A DNA stretch of 64,000 bases from Amaricoccus sp003258405 (GCF_043226085.1 NZ_CP171225.1:744001-808000); one strand, 5' to 3'; positions 17,887 through 26,045 are shown, numbered from the stretch's first letter. A program made the numbers and translations. The notes: a model not told the origin generated them from the sequence alone.

Positions 17887-18260
17887 AAGCGGCACCTTGG
17901 GAGAAATTGCTTTCGTGAGGCGCGAGCTACAGTGTGTTCGCCTTGCGCTGGTGGCATAGGCTGAATTCCGCTCACGACCACCGTCGGCGACCAGCCGCTT
18001 GCGATGGCGCAAGATTTAAATCCTAACGCATTGATTTTAAATATATTATTATGGAACTTTAGCTCTTTAACCGGATAGAATCTTGTCGACGCGGATCAAA
18101 AAGCCAAGCGATCCGGGACCGTGGCAAACACGCCACTGTTATTCACGTATTGCGACACAAGCAGAGAATCTGGTTAATGGATTCATGATCTCGGAACACG
18201 GATCATCGGGCCCAGACGACTTACCCCACCCCTCAATCTCGTCGTCTTGGCTTCTGTTAA

Positions 18261-18298
18261 TGACGGGCGTTCGATGTATTACTTCCGAACGCCCGTCA
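18261..18298 (-). terminator. 13-bp perfect stem-loop downstream of frcK
   Basis: TGACGGGCGTTCG (18261-18273) pairs perfectly with CGAACGCCCGTCA (18286-18298) around a 12-nt loop. It starts about 72 bp past the frcK stop, so a transcription end or 3' mRNA stabiliser for the frc operon is the simplest reading. No T-run follows on either strand, so it is not a canonical intrinsic terminator. Confidence 0.5.
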
Positions 18299-18369
18299 GC
18301 CCTTTCTGGGGATATGCCGATTTTGCCGCGTCTGAATTGTTGCTGTTTTGGCTTTGGCCGCGGCCACGG

Positions 18370-19005
18370 CTAATCGCACTCCGTGTCGAATCTAATGTCC
18401 GGAGCCTGCGACCGCTCCAGAACCATTCTCGCATTTGGAAGATCGTTACCCTCTGCTCGCAAACGAGCCAGCTCCGGCTCCAATCCATGATCGAGCCACC
18501 GCTGGACAAGCCGCCGCCGAAGTTCTTCGTCATTCGCCTCGACCATGACAGACATATCGAAAACAGAACTCAATGCACGCCAAGGATCGACGTCGAGCAG
18601 AAGATAGTTCCCTTCCACAAGCACGATACGGTGTTCTGGTGCAATGATCCGCGCGGAGGCACGCGAGAGATCCAGCCCCCGGTCAAAGACCGGCACAGCA
18701 ACGGGCTTACCCCCCCGCACGATCCGCGCCAGATCCGCGAGCAATCCATCCACATTGAAGGTTTCCGGTGCGCCCTTGCGGGCCATGAGGCCGCGCTCTT
18801 CCAGAACGGCATTGTCGTAGTGGTAGCCATCCATCGGAACGAGGGCGGCTCGGCCGGGGGATGTGGCTTCGAGCGTGCGCAGGAGCGCCTCTGAGAGGGT
18901 CGACTTGCCGGAGCCTGGCGGTCCGGCAATGGCGACGAAGAAGCGCTGCTGCGCATCGCCGGCCCGCGCGAGGATCTGCTCCGCGAGTGCGGCCGCTTTG
19001 CTCAC
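18370..19005 (-). CDS. frcK: FrcK-like P-loop kinase of the fructose ABC operon
   Basis: A 211-residue protein of the uridine kinase/pantothenate kinase-like P-loop family, with Walker A GPPGSGKST at 28-36, the conserved PMDGYHYDN substrate loop and LVEGNYLLLD at Walker B. Similar proteins end rhizobial frcRBCAK operons; their exact substrate is not settled, although a sugar or nucleoside-like phosphate acceptor is expected. The GTG start at 19005 overlaps the frcA stop (GTGA), so translation is coupled. Position, order and family match FrcK, which supports the symbol. Confidence 0.88.
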   Translation of the reverse strand: MSKAAALAEQILARAGDAQQRFFVAIAGPPGSGKSTLSEALLRTLEATSPGRAALVPMDGYHYDNAVLEERGLMARKGAPETFNVDGLLADLARIVRGGKPVAVPVFDRGLDLSRASARIIAPEHRIVLVEGNYLLLDVDPWRALSSVFDMSVMVEANDEELRRRLVQRWLDHGLEPELARLRAEGNDLPNARMVLERSQAPDIRFDTECD

Positions 19006-19781
19006 GCCGCCATCGCCTCAGCCGGCGGCTCCTTTGCGCCGGTCATGAAGGCCACCGCGTCCGACATTGTGAAGTCACTGGGCTTGATGACACACAGCCG
19101 TTTTCCGAGACGGTGGATATGGATCCGGTCCGCGACCTCGAAAACGTGAGGCATGTTGTGGCTGATGAGCACAATCGGTAGTCCGCGGGAGCGCACATCG
19201 AGAATGAGATCGAGTACCTTGCGGCTCTCGCGCACGCCCAGCGCGGCGGTCGGCTCATCGAGGATCACCACCTTCGAGCCGAAGGCCGCGGCCCGCGCCA
19301 CCGCCACCCCCTGGCGCTGACCACCCGAAAGCGTCTCCACCGCCTGGTTGATGTTCTGGATAGTAAGCAGACCAAGCTCCGAGAGCTTCTCGCGGGCGAA
19401 ACGCTCCATCTCTTTGCGGTCGAGCTTGCGGAACCACCGGCCCATCACGCCGGACTGCCGGATCTCCCGCCCCATGAACATATTGTCAGCGATTGAAAGC
19501 GCCGGTGACAGCGCAAGGTTCTGGTAAACAGTCTCGATCCCTGCAGCCCGTGCATGCATCGGCGAAGTGAATTGTACCGGCTTGCCCTCGAGCCGGATTT
19601 CGCCTTCATCTGGAATGACAGCCCCGGAGATCGCTTTGATCATGCTGGACTTGCCAGCCCCGTTGTCGCCGATCACGGCAAGGATCTCGCCCTTGTGCAG
19701 ATCGAAATCAGCGTAATCCAAGGCGGTGACGCGGCCATAGCGCTTCACCAGCTTGCGTGCGGTCAGAATGGGTTCAGCCAT
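19002..19781 (-). CDS. frcA: sugar ABC transporter ATP-binding protein FrcA
   Basis: A 259-residue single-domain nucleotide-binding subunit of the CUT2-like carbohydrate class. Walker A is GDNGAGKSS, the signature is TLSGGQRQGVAVARA, Walker B is VVILDEPTAALG and the H-loop is LISHNMPHV. CUT2 ATPases often have two fused domains; this one has one domain, as FrcA does. It powers import through FrcC and is encoded 3 bp after frcC and overlapping frcK. Confidence 0.93.
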   Translation of the reverse strand: MAEPILTARKLVKRYGRVTALDYADFDLHKGEILAVIGDNGAGKSSMIKAISGAVIPDEGEIRLEGKPVQFTSPMHARAAGIETVYQNLALSPALSIADNMFMGREIRQSGVMGRWFRKLDRKEMERFAREKLSELGLLTIQNINQAVETLSGGQRQGVAVARAAAFGSKVVILDEPTAALGVRESRKVLDLILDVRSRGLPIVLISHNMPHVFEVADRIHIHRLGKRLCVIKPSDFTMSDAVAFMTGAKEPPAEAMAA

Positions 19782-19784
19782 GGT

Positions 19785-20864
19785 TCAGCTCGCAATCTTT
19801 CTGATCCACTGGTCAACGGCGACCGCGGAAATGATGAGAACACCGATGAGGAGATAGGTCCACTGCGGGTCCGTTCCAACAAGGCGCAGACCAAGGCCGA
19901 AGACGCCGACGATGAGCGCCCCGAACAGCATTCCCAGGATCGAACCGCGGCCGCCGAAGAGTGAAATGCCCCCGATTACCACAGCGGTGATGCTCTCGAT
20001 GTTGGTGAACTGGCCAGCTGTCGGCGAAACCGAGCCAAGGCGGCCGATCAACATCCAGCCCGCCAGTGCACACACAAGGCCAGAGATCACATAGACCGAG
20101 ATGAGCATCTTCTTGACCTCGACGCCCGCGAGCTCCGCCGCGTCGGGATCATCGCCGATCGCATAGACATGCCGACCCCAAGCGGTCTGCGTCAACACAT
20201 AGTTGAAGCTCAGGACAAGGATCACCATGGCGATGACGCCAAACGTAAATACCGCGCCTCCGACACGCACGCTCTGTCCGAAGAACTGGAGGATCGGCGC
20301 GTTGGCGGCAATGTCCTGGCTGCGGATTGTCTCGTTGGCCGAGTAAAGGAAGTTGGATGCAAGCACGATTTGCCACATTCCAAGCGTCACGATGAAGGGT
20401 GGCAGCCGCACGATCGCGACAAGAATACCGTTGATGAGGCCACACAGCCCACCTACGGCAAAGCCACACAAGATCGAAATCTCGGCGGGTAGTCCGTAGC
20501 GGAAGGTAAACTGACCCATCACCACCGAGGAGAGCACCATGATTGCGCCGACCGAAAGGTCAATCCCGGCCGTCAGGATCACCAGCGTCTGCGCCGCACC
20601 TACGATACCGACGATGGCAACCTGCTGAAGGATGAGTGTCAGCGAAAAGGGAGAGAAGAACCGGCTGCCGAGCATCAGCCCAAAGACAAGGATCGAAGCT
20701 AGCAGAACGATAAGCGGCACCAACGCCGGATGCGAATGCAGCGTATGCTGCAAGCTTTCGAGCGGTGTGTGCTTGCGACGCTCGAACGAGGCAACGTCCT
20801 TGGACGCGCCGTCAAGCGCCCGTTCGAACTCCTGAGACGGTTGGGTCTTGGCCGAGGCCGACAT
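19785..20864 (-). CDS. frcC: sugar ABC transporter permease FrcC
   Basis: A 359-residue inner-membrane permease of the ribose/fructose (BPD_transp_2) type. A charged N-terminal tail of about 50 residues precedes 8-10 hydrophobic segments. Hallmarks are TLVILTAGIDLSVGAIM, the region AIGDDPDAAELAGVEVKK that contacts the ATPase, and GGISLFGGRGS near the end. The start at 20864 is preceded by a GGGGGAA site; the ORF extends 19 codons further without support. A stem-loop lies between this gene and frcB. Confidence 0.93.
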   Translation of the reverse strand: MSASAKTQPSQEFERALDGASKDVASFERRKHTPLESLQHTLHSHPALVPLIVLLASILVFGLMLGSRFFSPFSLTLILQQVAIVGIVGAAQTLVILTAGIDLSVGAIMVLSSVVMGQFTFRYGLPAEISILCGFAVGGLCGLINGILVAIVRLPPFIVTLGMWQIVLASNFLYSANETIRSQDIAANAPILQFFGQSVRVGGAVFTFGVIAMVILVLSFNYVLTQTAWGRHVYAIGDDPDAAELAGVEVKKMLISVYVISGLVCALAGWMLIGRLGSVSPTAGQFTNIESITAVVIGGISLFGGRGSILGMLFGALIVGVFGLGLRLVGTDPQWTYLLIGVLIISAVAVDQWIRKIAS

Positions 20865-20912
20865 CTTGTGGTTCCCCCTATTGCATGTCGCTTGTGGCTT
20901 TGCGTTGCGGTA

Positions 20913-20943
20913 CCGGGCCAAGGCCGCATTCTGCGGCGCCCGG
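20913..20943 (-). terminator. frcB-frcC intercistronic stem-loop
   Basis: GCCGCA-TTC-TGCGGC (20923-20937) forms a tight hairpin that is extended by CCGGG (20913-20917) with CCCGG (20939-20943) across short bulges. It lies in the 111-bp gap after the binding-protein gene. Such structures commonly protect the upstream mRNA or partly terminate transcription, so more binding protein than permease is made. There is no T-run, so full termination is unlikely. Confidence 0.55.
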
Positions 20944-20975
20944 CCCTGCCGTCAGTCGGTCTTAAGCGACCGCGC

Positions 20976-22001
20976 TCAACCCCAGCAGAGGGCCAGGCCT
21001 TCCTCGGAGGTGATGGAGTCGATGCCCTCCATCGGCTGATCGGTCACGAGCGCAACGCCTGTATCGAAGAAATCCTTGCCTTCGGTCGGCTTCGGCAGCT
21101 CGCCGGTATCGGCATAGGCCTTGATCGCCTCAATACCGAGAGACGCCATCCGCAGCGGATATTGCTGCGAGGTAGCGCCGATGACTCCCTCCTGCACATT
21201 CTTCACGCCGGGACACCCGCCATCGACGGATACGATCGTCACGTCGCCCTCACGGCCCACCGCACGCAGGCCCTCGTAAGCACCGGCCGCTGCAGGTTCG
21301 TTGATCGTGTAGACGACGTTGATGAGGGGATCCTTCTGCATGAGGTTCTCGATCGCGGTCCGGCCGCCCTCCTCATTGCCGTTGGTCACATCATGGCCAA
21401 CGATTCGCGGATCATCCTCATCTCCGATCACATCGGGATTGCCGAGTTCGATGCCAAATCCCTTCATGAAACCTTGGTCACGAAGCACATCCACCGAGGG
21501 TTGCGAGGGCGTAAGGTCAAGAAAGGCGATCTTTGCATCCGCTGCAGCTTCGCCAAGTTTGGCCGCTGCCCATTTACCGATGAGCTCTCCTGCAAGGAAA
21601 TTGTCGGTCGCGAACGTCGCATCCGCGGCATCGACCGGCGAGAGCGGAGTGTCGAGCGCAATGACGAGAATTCCGGCGTCCCGCGCCTTCTGAACGGCAG
21701 GAACGATCCCAGCGGTGTCGGAGGCAGTGATAAGGATCCCCTTCGCGCCATCGGCAATGCAGGTCTCGATTGCGCTTACCTGGCTCTCCGAGTCGCCATC
21801 GATGCGGCCAGCGTAGGACTTCAGCGTCATGCCGAGCTCCTCGGCCTTCGCGGCCGCGCCTTCCTTCATCTTTACGAAGAAGGGATTGGTGTCGGTCTTG
21901 GTGATGAGACAGGCGGTCATGTCCTCCGCAGAAGCCTGCCCTGCGCCCAGCGCAATAAACCCGGCCCCCGCAAGCGCTGCGGCCTTCATCGATTTCAGCA
22001 T
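20976..22001 (-). CDS. frcB: periplasmic sugar-binding protein FrcB
   Basis: A 341-residue periplasmic binding protein of the type 1 fold. The N-terminus MLKSMKAAALAGAGFIALGA with ASAED is a signal peptide. The mature protein has the usual motifs TDTNPFFVKMKEG, ILITASDTAG, VIALDTPL and VYTINEPAAAGAYEGL, and conserved cysteines near both ends. It matches the fructose-type binding proteins of frc operons, which in rhizobia also bind ribose and mannose. GGGAGG lies 5 bp before the ATG. It is the first gene after the divergent promoter with frcR. Confidence 0.93.
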   Translation of the reverse strand: MLKSMKAAALAGAGFIALGAGQASAEDMTACLITKTDTNPFFVKMKEGAAAKAEELGMTLKSYAGRIDGDSESQVSAIETCIADGAKGILITASDTAGIVPAVQKARDAGILVIALDTPLSPVDAADATFATDNFLAGELIGKWAAAKLGEAAADAKIAFLDLTPSQPSVDVLRDQGFMKGFGIELGNPDVIGDEDDPRIVGHDVTNGNEEGGRTAIENLMQKDPLINVVYTINEPAAAGAYEGLRAVGREGDVTIVSVDGGCPGVKNVQEGVIGATSQQYPLRMASLGIEAIKAYADTGELPKPTEGKDFFDTGVALVTDQPMEGIDSITSEEGLALCWG

Positions 22002-22070
22002 TTATTCCTCCCAGTTTCAGCCGGCACGTCGAGCGTCCGGTTGTGCAGATTGGACCGCAAACCGAGCGCC

Positions 22071-22116
22071 CTGTCAATAAATAACTCCATGTGATTTATT
22101 ATTTGCCGGATGACAG
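22071..22116. promoter_or_regulatory. candidate FrcR operator and frcB promoter
   Basis: Between frcB and frcR an AT-rich inverted repeat AATAAAT-N11-ATTTATT (22076-22082 and 22094-22100) is nested inside a second one, CTGTCA/TGACAG (22071-22076 and 22111-22116). On the minus strand TTGACA (22077-22072) makes a good -35 for frcB and overlaps the edge of the palindrome. ROK repressors such as Mlc and NagC bind AT-flanked palindromes of similar size, so binding by FrcR is a reasonable inference. Confidence 0.6.
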
Positions 22117-22163
22117 GTCGCTTCGGTATCCTTAGCTAGACTGAGGACGGAGAAAGGGGTGAG

Positions 22164-23381
22164 ATGTCGGGACAATCCGGAATAAGCGGTCCGCTTGAAA
22201 TCCCTGGCCGCGCCCAGCGCGGGACCAACCAGGCGGGTATGCGAGCGTATAACGAACGCCTCGTGCTCACCTTGGTACGTCGCCACAAGGCGCTGGCGAA
22301 ATCCGAGATTGCCCGCATGACCGGCCTCTCGGCGCAGACCGTGTCGGTCATCATGCGCCAACTTGAGGCAGATGAATTGCTCATCCGTGGAGAGCCGCAG
22401 CGTGGGCGGGTGGGCCAGCCCTCCGTACCGCTCTCAATCAATCCGGATGGTGCCTACTTCATCGGCGCGAAGGTCGGTCGCCGAAGCCTTGAAATGGTAC
22501 TGGTTGATTTTGCCGGCGGCGTCCGACGCGCCACTCGACAGGCCTATGCCTACCCGACCCCCGAAGCGACAATCCGGTCGATACACGCCGAGATCGAGGC
22601 CTGCATGACCACGGCGGGCATCGCGCCGGAACGCATTGCAGGGCTCGGCATCGCCATTCCATTCCAGCTATGGGCCTGGGTTCGGGAAATCGACGCTGAC
22701 GCTGGAGAAATGGATGCCTGGCGGCATATCGACCTTCGCGCCGAACTTGCCGCAGAGCTCCCTTACCCGGTCTATCTCCAGAATGACGCGACGGCCGCGT
22801 GCGGGGCCGAACTCGCCTTTGGCGGGAATTCAGACCTATCCGACTTCATCCATCTCTATGTCGGCGCCTTCATCGGCGGCGGCGTCGTGCTCAATCGCGG
22901 ACTCTATCCGGGACGAACGGGCAACGCCGGCGCAATCGGCGCAACCCCCATTCCGGATGGTACAGGTGGCTCCGTCCCGCTCTTCGATCGCGCCTCCCTC
23001 GTCATTCTGGAACGCCAGCTCATTGCCGCTGGCATCGACACAAGCGGTATCTACAGCATCGATTCTGACTGGGCGCCCTTCGGGGTACTTCTCGACGACT
23101 GGCTTGCCAAAGCTGGGCATGCGATTGCGCATACCGTAGCATCCTCAGCCGCGGTGATCGATTTCGAGGCCGCAGTGATAGACGGATCGTTTCCACCGGA
23201 TGTGCAGGCCCGTCTGCTCGGGAAAGTCCGGAGCGAACTCTCCAAACTCAACCTCACCGGCCTCGTGCCCCCGGCAATCCGCGCCGGCACAATCGGCCCC
23301 ATCGCGCGCGCCCTTGGCGGTGCAAGCCTCCCACTCTTCAATCGCTATCTCCTCGACCAACACGACATCGCAGGCAACTGA
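22164..23381 (+). CDS. frcR: ROK-family transcriptional repressor FrcR
   Basis: A 405-residue regulator. The N-terminal winged helix (LAKSEIARMTGLSAQTVSVIMRQL, given here as helix-turn-helix residues about 40-64) is followed by a ROK sugar-kinase-like domain with the glycine-rich GAFIGGGVVLNRGLYPG and NAGAIGA segments. The Cys-rich zinc motif found in many ROK proteins is absent. It is transcribed away from frcBCAK and probably represses it until fructose or a phosphorylated sugar binds. GGAGAAAGGGGTGAG precedes the ATG and supports the start. Confidence 0.92.
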   Translation: MSGQSGISGPLEIPGRAQRGTNQAGMRAYNERLVLTLVRRHKALAKSEIARMTGLSAQTVSVIMRQLEADELLIRGEPQRGRVGQPSVPLSINPDGAYFIGAKVGRRSLEMVLVDFAGGVRRATRQAYAYPTPEATIRSIHAEIEACMTTAGIAPERIAGLGIAIPFQLWAWVREIDADAGEMDAWRHIDLRAELAAELPYPVYLQNDATAACGAELAFGGNSDLSDFIHLYVGAFIGGGVVLNRGLYPGRTGNAGAIGATPIPDGTGGSVPLFDRASLVILERQLIAAGIDTSGIYSIDSDWAPFGVLLDDWLAKAGHAIAHTVASSAAVIDFEAAVIDGSFPPDVQARLLGKVRSELSKLNLTGLVPPAIRAGTIGPIARALGGASLPLFNRYLLDQHDIAGN

Positions 23382-23457
23382 CTGCTCGGAGCGCGTAATT
23401 GCACGGTTCCCTATGCGCAGATCACTCAGTTCAAAATTTCACACAAACATTCAGTTC

Positions 23458-23485
23458 TTGATATGCATAAAGGGAAGCCTATATT
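23458..23485 (+). promoter_or_regulatory. sigma70-type promoter for the metallo-hydrolase operon
   Basis: TTGATA at 23458-23463 and TATATT at 23480-23485 are separated by 16 bp and lie just ahead of the ribosome site of the gene at 23512. The segment is much more AT-rich than its surroundings. A repressor site could overlap it, as with BigR/SqrR-controlled homologues, but I see no clean ATTC-GAAT palindrome. Confidence 0.6.
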
Positions 23486-23511
23486 CGGCATCAGACAAGG
23501 AGGGCCAATCC

Positions 23512-24375
23512 ATGAAACCTCAAGTGCATGCTTTTTTCGACGAGGCCACCAACACCGTTTCCTTCGTGGTGAAGGATCCTGAGGGCCGAAAGTGCGCCAT
23601 CGTCGACAGCGTCCTCGATTTCGACTACGCATCAGGCCGCACCGACACACGCTCGGCCGACGCAATCATCGCGTATGTGCAGGAGAACGGTCTCGAACCC
23701 GAATGGCTGCTCGAGACCCATGTCCACGCCGACCATCTCTCTGCCGCGCCCTACATTCAGGAAAAGGTCGGCGGCAAGCTCGCCATCGGAGAGAAGATCA
23801 CCGCGGTGCAGGACACTTTCGGCAAGATCTTCAACGAAGGCACTCGATTCCAGCGCGACGGCAGCCAGTTCGACAGGCTGTTCAAGGACGGCGACACCTT
23901 CGAGATCGGCAACCTGCACGGCCGGGTCTTGCACACCCCTGGCCATACGCCCGCATGTCTCACCTACGTCATCGAAGATGCGGCCTTTGTCGGAGACACG
24001 CTCTTCATGCCTGATTTCGGCACTGCGCGGGCAGACTTCCCCGGAGGCTCGGCTGAAACGCTCTACAACTCGATCCAGAAGATTCTCGCCCTTCCCGATG
24101 AGACACATATCTTTGTCGGACACGACTACAAGGCGCCGGGCCGTGATGTTTATGCGTGGGAAACCACCGTGGCCGAACAGAAGGCACTCAATGTCCATGT
24201 TGGCGGCAGCGCCACGGCTGAGGACTTTGTGCGGATGCGGACTGAACGCGATTCCAAACTTGACATGCCTAAGCTCATCATCCCCTCGATCCAGGTCAAC
24301 ATGCGCGGCGGACAAATGCCCGAGCCGGACGATCAAGGCAAACGCTACCTCAAGATCCCAGTGAATGAGCTTTGA
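23512..24375 (+). CDS. Blh/ETHE1-like metallo-beta-lactamase-fold hydrolase
   Basis: A 287-residue cytoplasmic protein of the glyoxalase II-like subgroup. It has the metal motif THVHADH, then LHTPGHTPAC, FVGDTLFMPDFGTARADFPGG and IFVGHDY, as in persulfide dioxygenases (ETHE1) and Blh proteins. These oxidise glutathione persulfide to sulfite. AAGGAGGGCC precedes the ATG at 23512; the frame extends far upstream into frcR and is not used. It forms an operon with two half-size YeeE/YedE transporters, the arrangement seen in BigR-type sulfide-detoxification operons. No bigR/sqrR-type repressor gene or rhodanese domain is present here. Confidence 0.9.
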   Translation: MKPQVHAFFDEATNTVSFVVKDPEGRKCAIVDSVLDFDYASGRTDTRSADAIIAYVQENGLEPEWLLETHVHADHLSAAPYIQEKVGGKLAIGEKITAVQDTFGKIFNEGTRFQRDGSQFDRLFKDGDTFEIGNLHGRVLHTPGHTPACLTYVIEDAAFVGDTLFMPDFGTARADFPGGSAETLYNSIQKILALPDETHIFVGHDYKAPGRDVYAWETTVAEQKALNVHVGGSATAEDFVRMRTERDSKLDMPKLIIPSIQVNMRGGQMPEPDDQGKRYLKIPVNEL

Positions 24376-24377
24376 GC

Positions 24378-24806
24378 ATGTGGCAGGCGGACTGGACGTT
24401 TGGCCTCATCGGCGGGCTGATGATCGGCTGTGCAGCCGCGATTTTTCTCGTGATGAATGGTCGCATCATGGGAGCAAGCGGCATCCTTGGCGGCCTTGTT
24501 GATGGCACTGGCCGCTCGAATCTCACGGAACGCCTCGCCTTTGTTCTGGCTCTGGCGGGCGCGCCCGCACTTGCCGCCAGCGTTTTCGGTGCGCCTGCAA
24601 CAAACGCAACCCATTCGGTCGCTTTGCTCATCGCGGGCGGTCTGCTCGTCGGCATCGGCACGCGCATCGGAAATGGCTGCACTTCCGGCCACGGCGTCTG
24701 CGGAATTTCACGGCTTTCAATGCGGGGCATCGTCGCAACGCTTTTCTATCTCTTTTCGGGCGGCGTCACGATGCTGCTCGCCCGCCATGTTCTGGGATTG
24801 ATCTGA
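24378..24806 (+). CDS. YeeE/YedE-family transporter half (N-terminal)
   Basis: A 142-residue membrane protein with about four hydrophobic helices and the family motif GIGTRIGNGCTSGHGVCG, whose conserved Cys residues handle sulfur compounds in YeeE-type thiosulfate channels. It begins 2 bp after the metallo-hydrolase stop, so it is translationally coupled. It pairs with the next gene, which supplies the second half. A TTG at 24372 is a possible alternative start. The likely role is uptake or export of a sulfur compound for the persulfide dioxygenase-like partner. Confidence 0.87.
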   Translation: MWQADWTFGLIGGLMIGCAAAIFLVMNGRIMGASGILGGLVDGTGRSNLTERLAFVLALAGAPALAASVFGAPATNATHSVALLIAGGLLVGIGTRIGNGCTSGHGVCGISRLSMRGIVATLFYLFSGGVTMLLARHVLGLI

Positions 24807-25237
24807 TGCGCAACCTCTTCTCCGCACTCTCAGGCGCTCTCTTCGGCCTCGGGCTCATGATCTCAGGCATGACCGATACTACTCGCGTGCAGGGCTGGCT
24901 CGACCTCTTCGGCGCATGGGATCCGACGCTGGCTTTCGTCCTGACCGGCGCCATCGTGCCAATGGTTTTCGCGTGGCTCTGGATACGCCACCGCGGCAAG
25001 AGCCTCCTCGGCTCGCCAGTTCCCATGCCAGCCCGAAGCGAGGTGGACCGCCCACTTGCGATCGGCGCCATTATCTTCGGCATGGGCTGGGCGCTTGTCG
25101 GCCTCTGCCCCGGTCCGGCAATGGCCTCGATCAGCTATGGCGGCCTTCCCGGCGTCATCTTCCTTGCAGCGATGATGGCAGGGATGCTACTTGCCCGCCC
25201 GCTTCAGGCTGCAGTGCCCGCATTTCATCACGCCTGA
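24806..25237 (+). CDS. YeeE/YedE-family transporter half (DUF6691)
   Basis: A 143-residue membrane protein with four predicted helices. It has GLGLMISGMTDTTRVQGWLD near the N-terminus and GMGWALVGLCPGPA in the second half, with the conserved functional Cys in LCPGP. Its start overlaps the stop of the first half by one base (TGATG). Together the two genes equal one full-length YeeE-type channel. It completes the metallo-hydrolase operon. Confidence 0.87.
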   Translation: MRNLFSALSGALFGLGLMISGMTDTTRVQGWLDLFGAWDPTLAFVLTGAIVPMVFAWLWIRHRGKSLLGSPVPMPARSEVDRPLAIGAIIFGMGWALVGLCPGPAMASISYGGLPGVIFLAAMMAGMLLARPLQAAVPAFHHA

Positions 25238-25338
25238 CCCATACACTTCGTCACAGTCCGGCATTGCCGTCATGCCGCCGTGCGCGACAATAGATCTGAC
25301 ACAAAAATACCACAGCATCGCAAGATGGGCAGTCCGAG

Positions 25339-25352
25339 TTGATCCGTGTCAA
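25339..25352. promoter_or_regulatory. FNR/FnrL-type site upstream of ompW
   Basis: TTGATCCGTGTCAA matches the TTGA-N6-TCAA consensus of FNR/FnrL and related Crp-family oxygen or NO sensors. It lies 57 bp before the ompW ATG. OmpW genes are under FNR control in enterobacteria, so oxygen regulation here is a reasonable inference. Confidence 0.6.
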
Positions 25353-25408
25353 GGTCCGCGCTGCGCGCTTGTCCGATGGAAGCCTGACTTCAAGAGTGAG
25401 GCTGTATC

Positions 25409-26038
25409 ATGAAAACCTTTCCGATCGCCGCCGCCGGCTTGACCGCCGCTCTGGCACTTACCGCTTTTCCCGCTCTGGCTCAGCAGAAGGGCGACTGGAC
25501 CCTCGGTCTTGGTCTCGGCTACGTTGTGCCCAAGGACGACAATGGCACTGTCCTCAACGGCGCAGCGACACTCGACATCGGCAACAGCCTGCGCCCGACC
25601 GTTACTGCTGAGTATTTCGTCTGGGACAACGTCGGCATCGAAATTCTTGCCGCTTGGCCGTTTGAGCACTCGATCAACAGCGATCAGCTTGGCGGCAAGA
25701 TCGGCACGACGCAGCAGCTCCCGCCGACGGTCTCTGTGCAGTATCACTTCCAGAACACGAGTCCGGTCACACCATTCCTTGGTGTCGGTCTGAACTATAC
25801 GACCTTCTTCAACGAAGAAACCCAAGGCGCACTTGAAGGCACCAGTCTCAGTCTCACAGATTCTTGGGGTGTCGCGTTTCATGCCGGCCTCGACTACGAT
25901 CTCAATGAACGCGGTTCGCTGCGGGCCGACGTGCGCTGGATCGACATCAACAGCGACGTGAAGGTGAATGGCGAAAAGATCGGCAAGGCCGAGATCGATC
26001 CGTGGGTCTTTGGTGCAGCCTACGTCCTGAAGTTCTAA
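25409..26038 (+). CDS. ompW: OmpW-family outer membrane protein
   Basis: A 209-residue eight-stranded beta-barrel protein. A signal peptide ending ALAQQ is followed by WTLGLGLGYVVPKDDNG, the usual OmpW first strand. Alternating polar/aromatic strands follow (PTVSVQYHF, FLGVGLNYTTFF, SLRADVRWIDI), ending in the C-terminal Phe needed for barrel assembly (AAYVLKF). The family forms narrow channels for small hydrophobic molecules and responds to oxygen or osmotic stress. An FNR-type site lies upstream and a strong stem-loop downstream. Confidence 0.93.
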   Translation: MKTFPIAAAGLTAALALTAFPALAQQKGDWTLGLGLGYVVPKDDNGTVLNGAATLDIGNSLRPTVTAEYFVWDNVGIEILAAWPFEHSINSDQLGGKIGTTQQLPPTVSVQYHFQNTSPVTPFLGVGLNYTTFFNEETQGALEGTSLSLTDSWGVAFHAGLDYDLNERGSLRADVRWIDINSDVKVNGEKIGKAEIDPWVFGAAYVLKF

Positions 26039-26045
26039 ATCTCTT

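Larger units (their letters stand above)
17735..18369. other. 635-bp gap, AT-rich patch, no gene seen
   Basis: This segment has no convincing coding sequence. It holds a 16-bp direct repeat at 17855-17886, a clearly AT-rich stretch at about 18010-18080 that contrasts with the GC-rich surroundings, and a 13-bp perfect inverted repeat at 18261-18298. The AT-rich patch may be a promoter or a remnant of foreign DNA linked to the decayed regulator next door. The ORF at 18083-18373 has no ribosome site and no protein-like composition and is not called. Confidence 0.5.

Noticed and set aside
18083..18373. 96-codon ORF in the 18-kb gap
   Set aside because: No ribosome site, mixed composition and it crosses the 13-bp inverted repeat.
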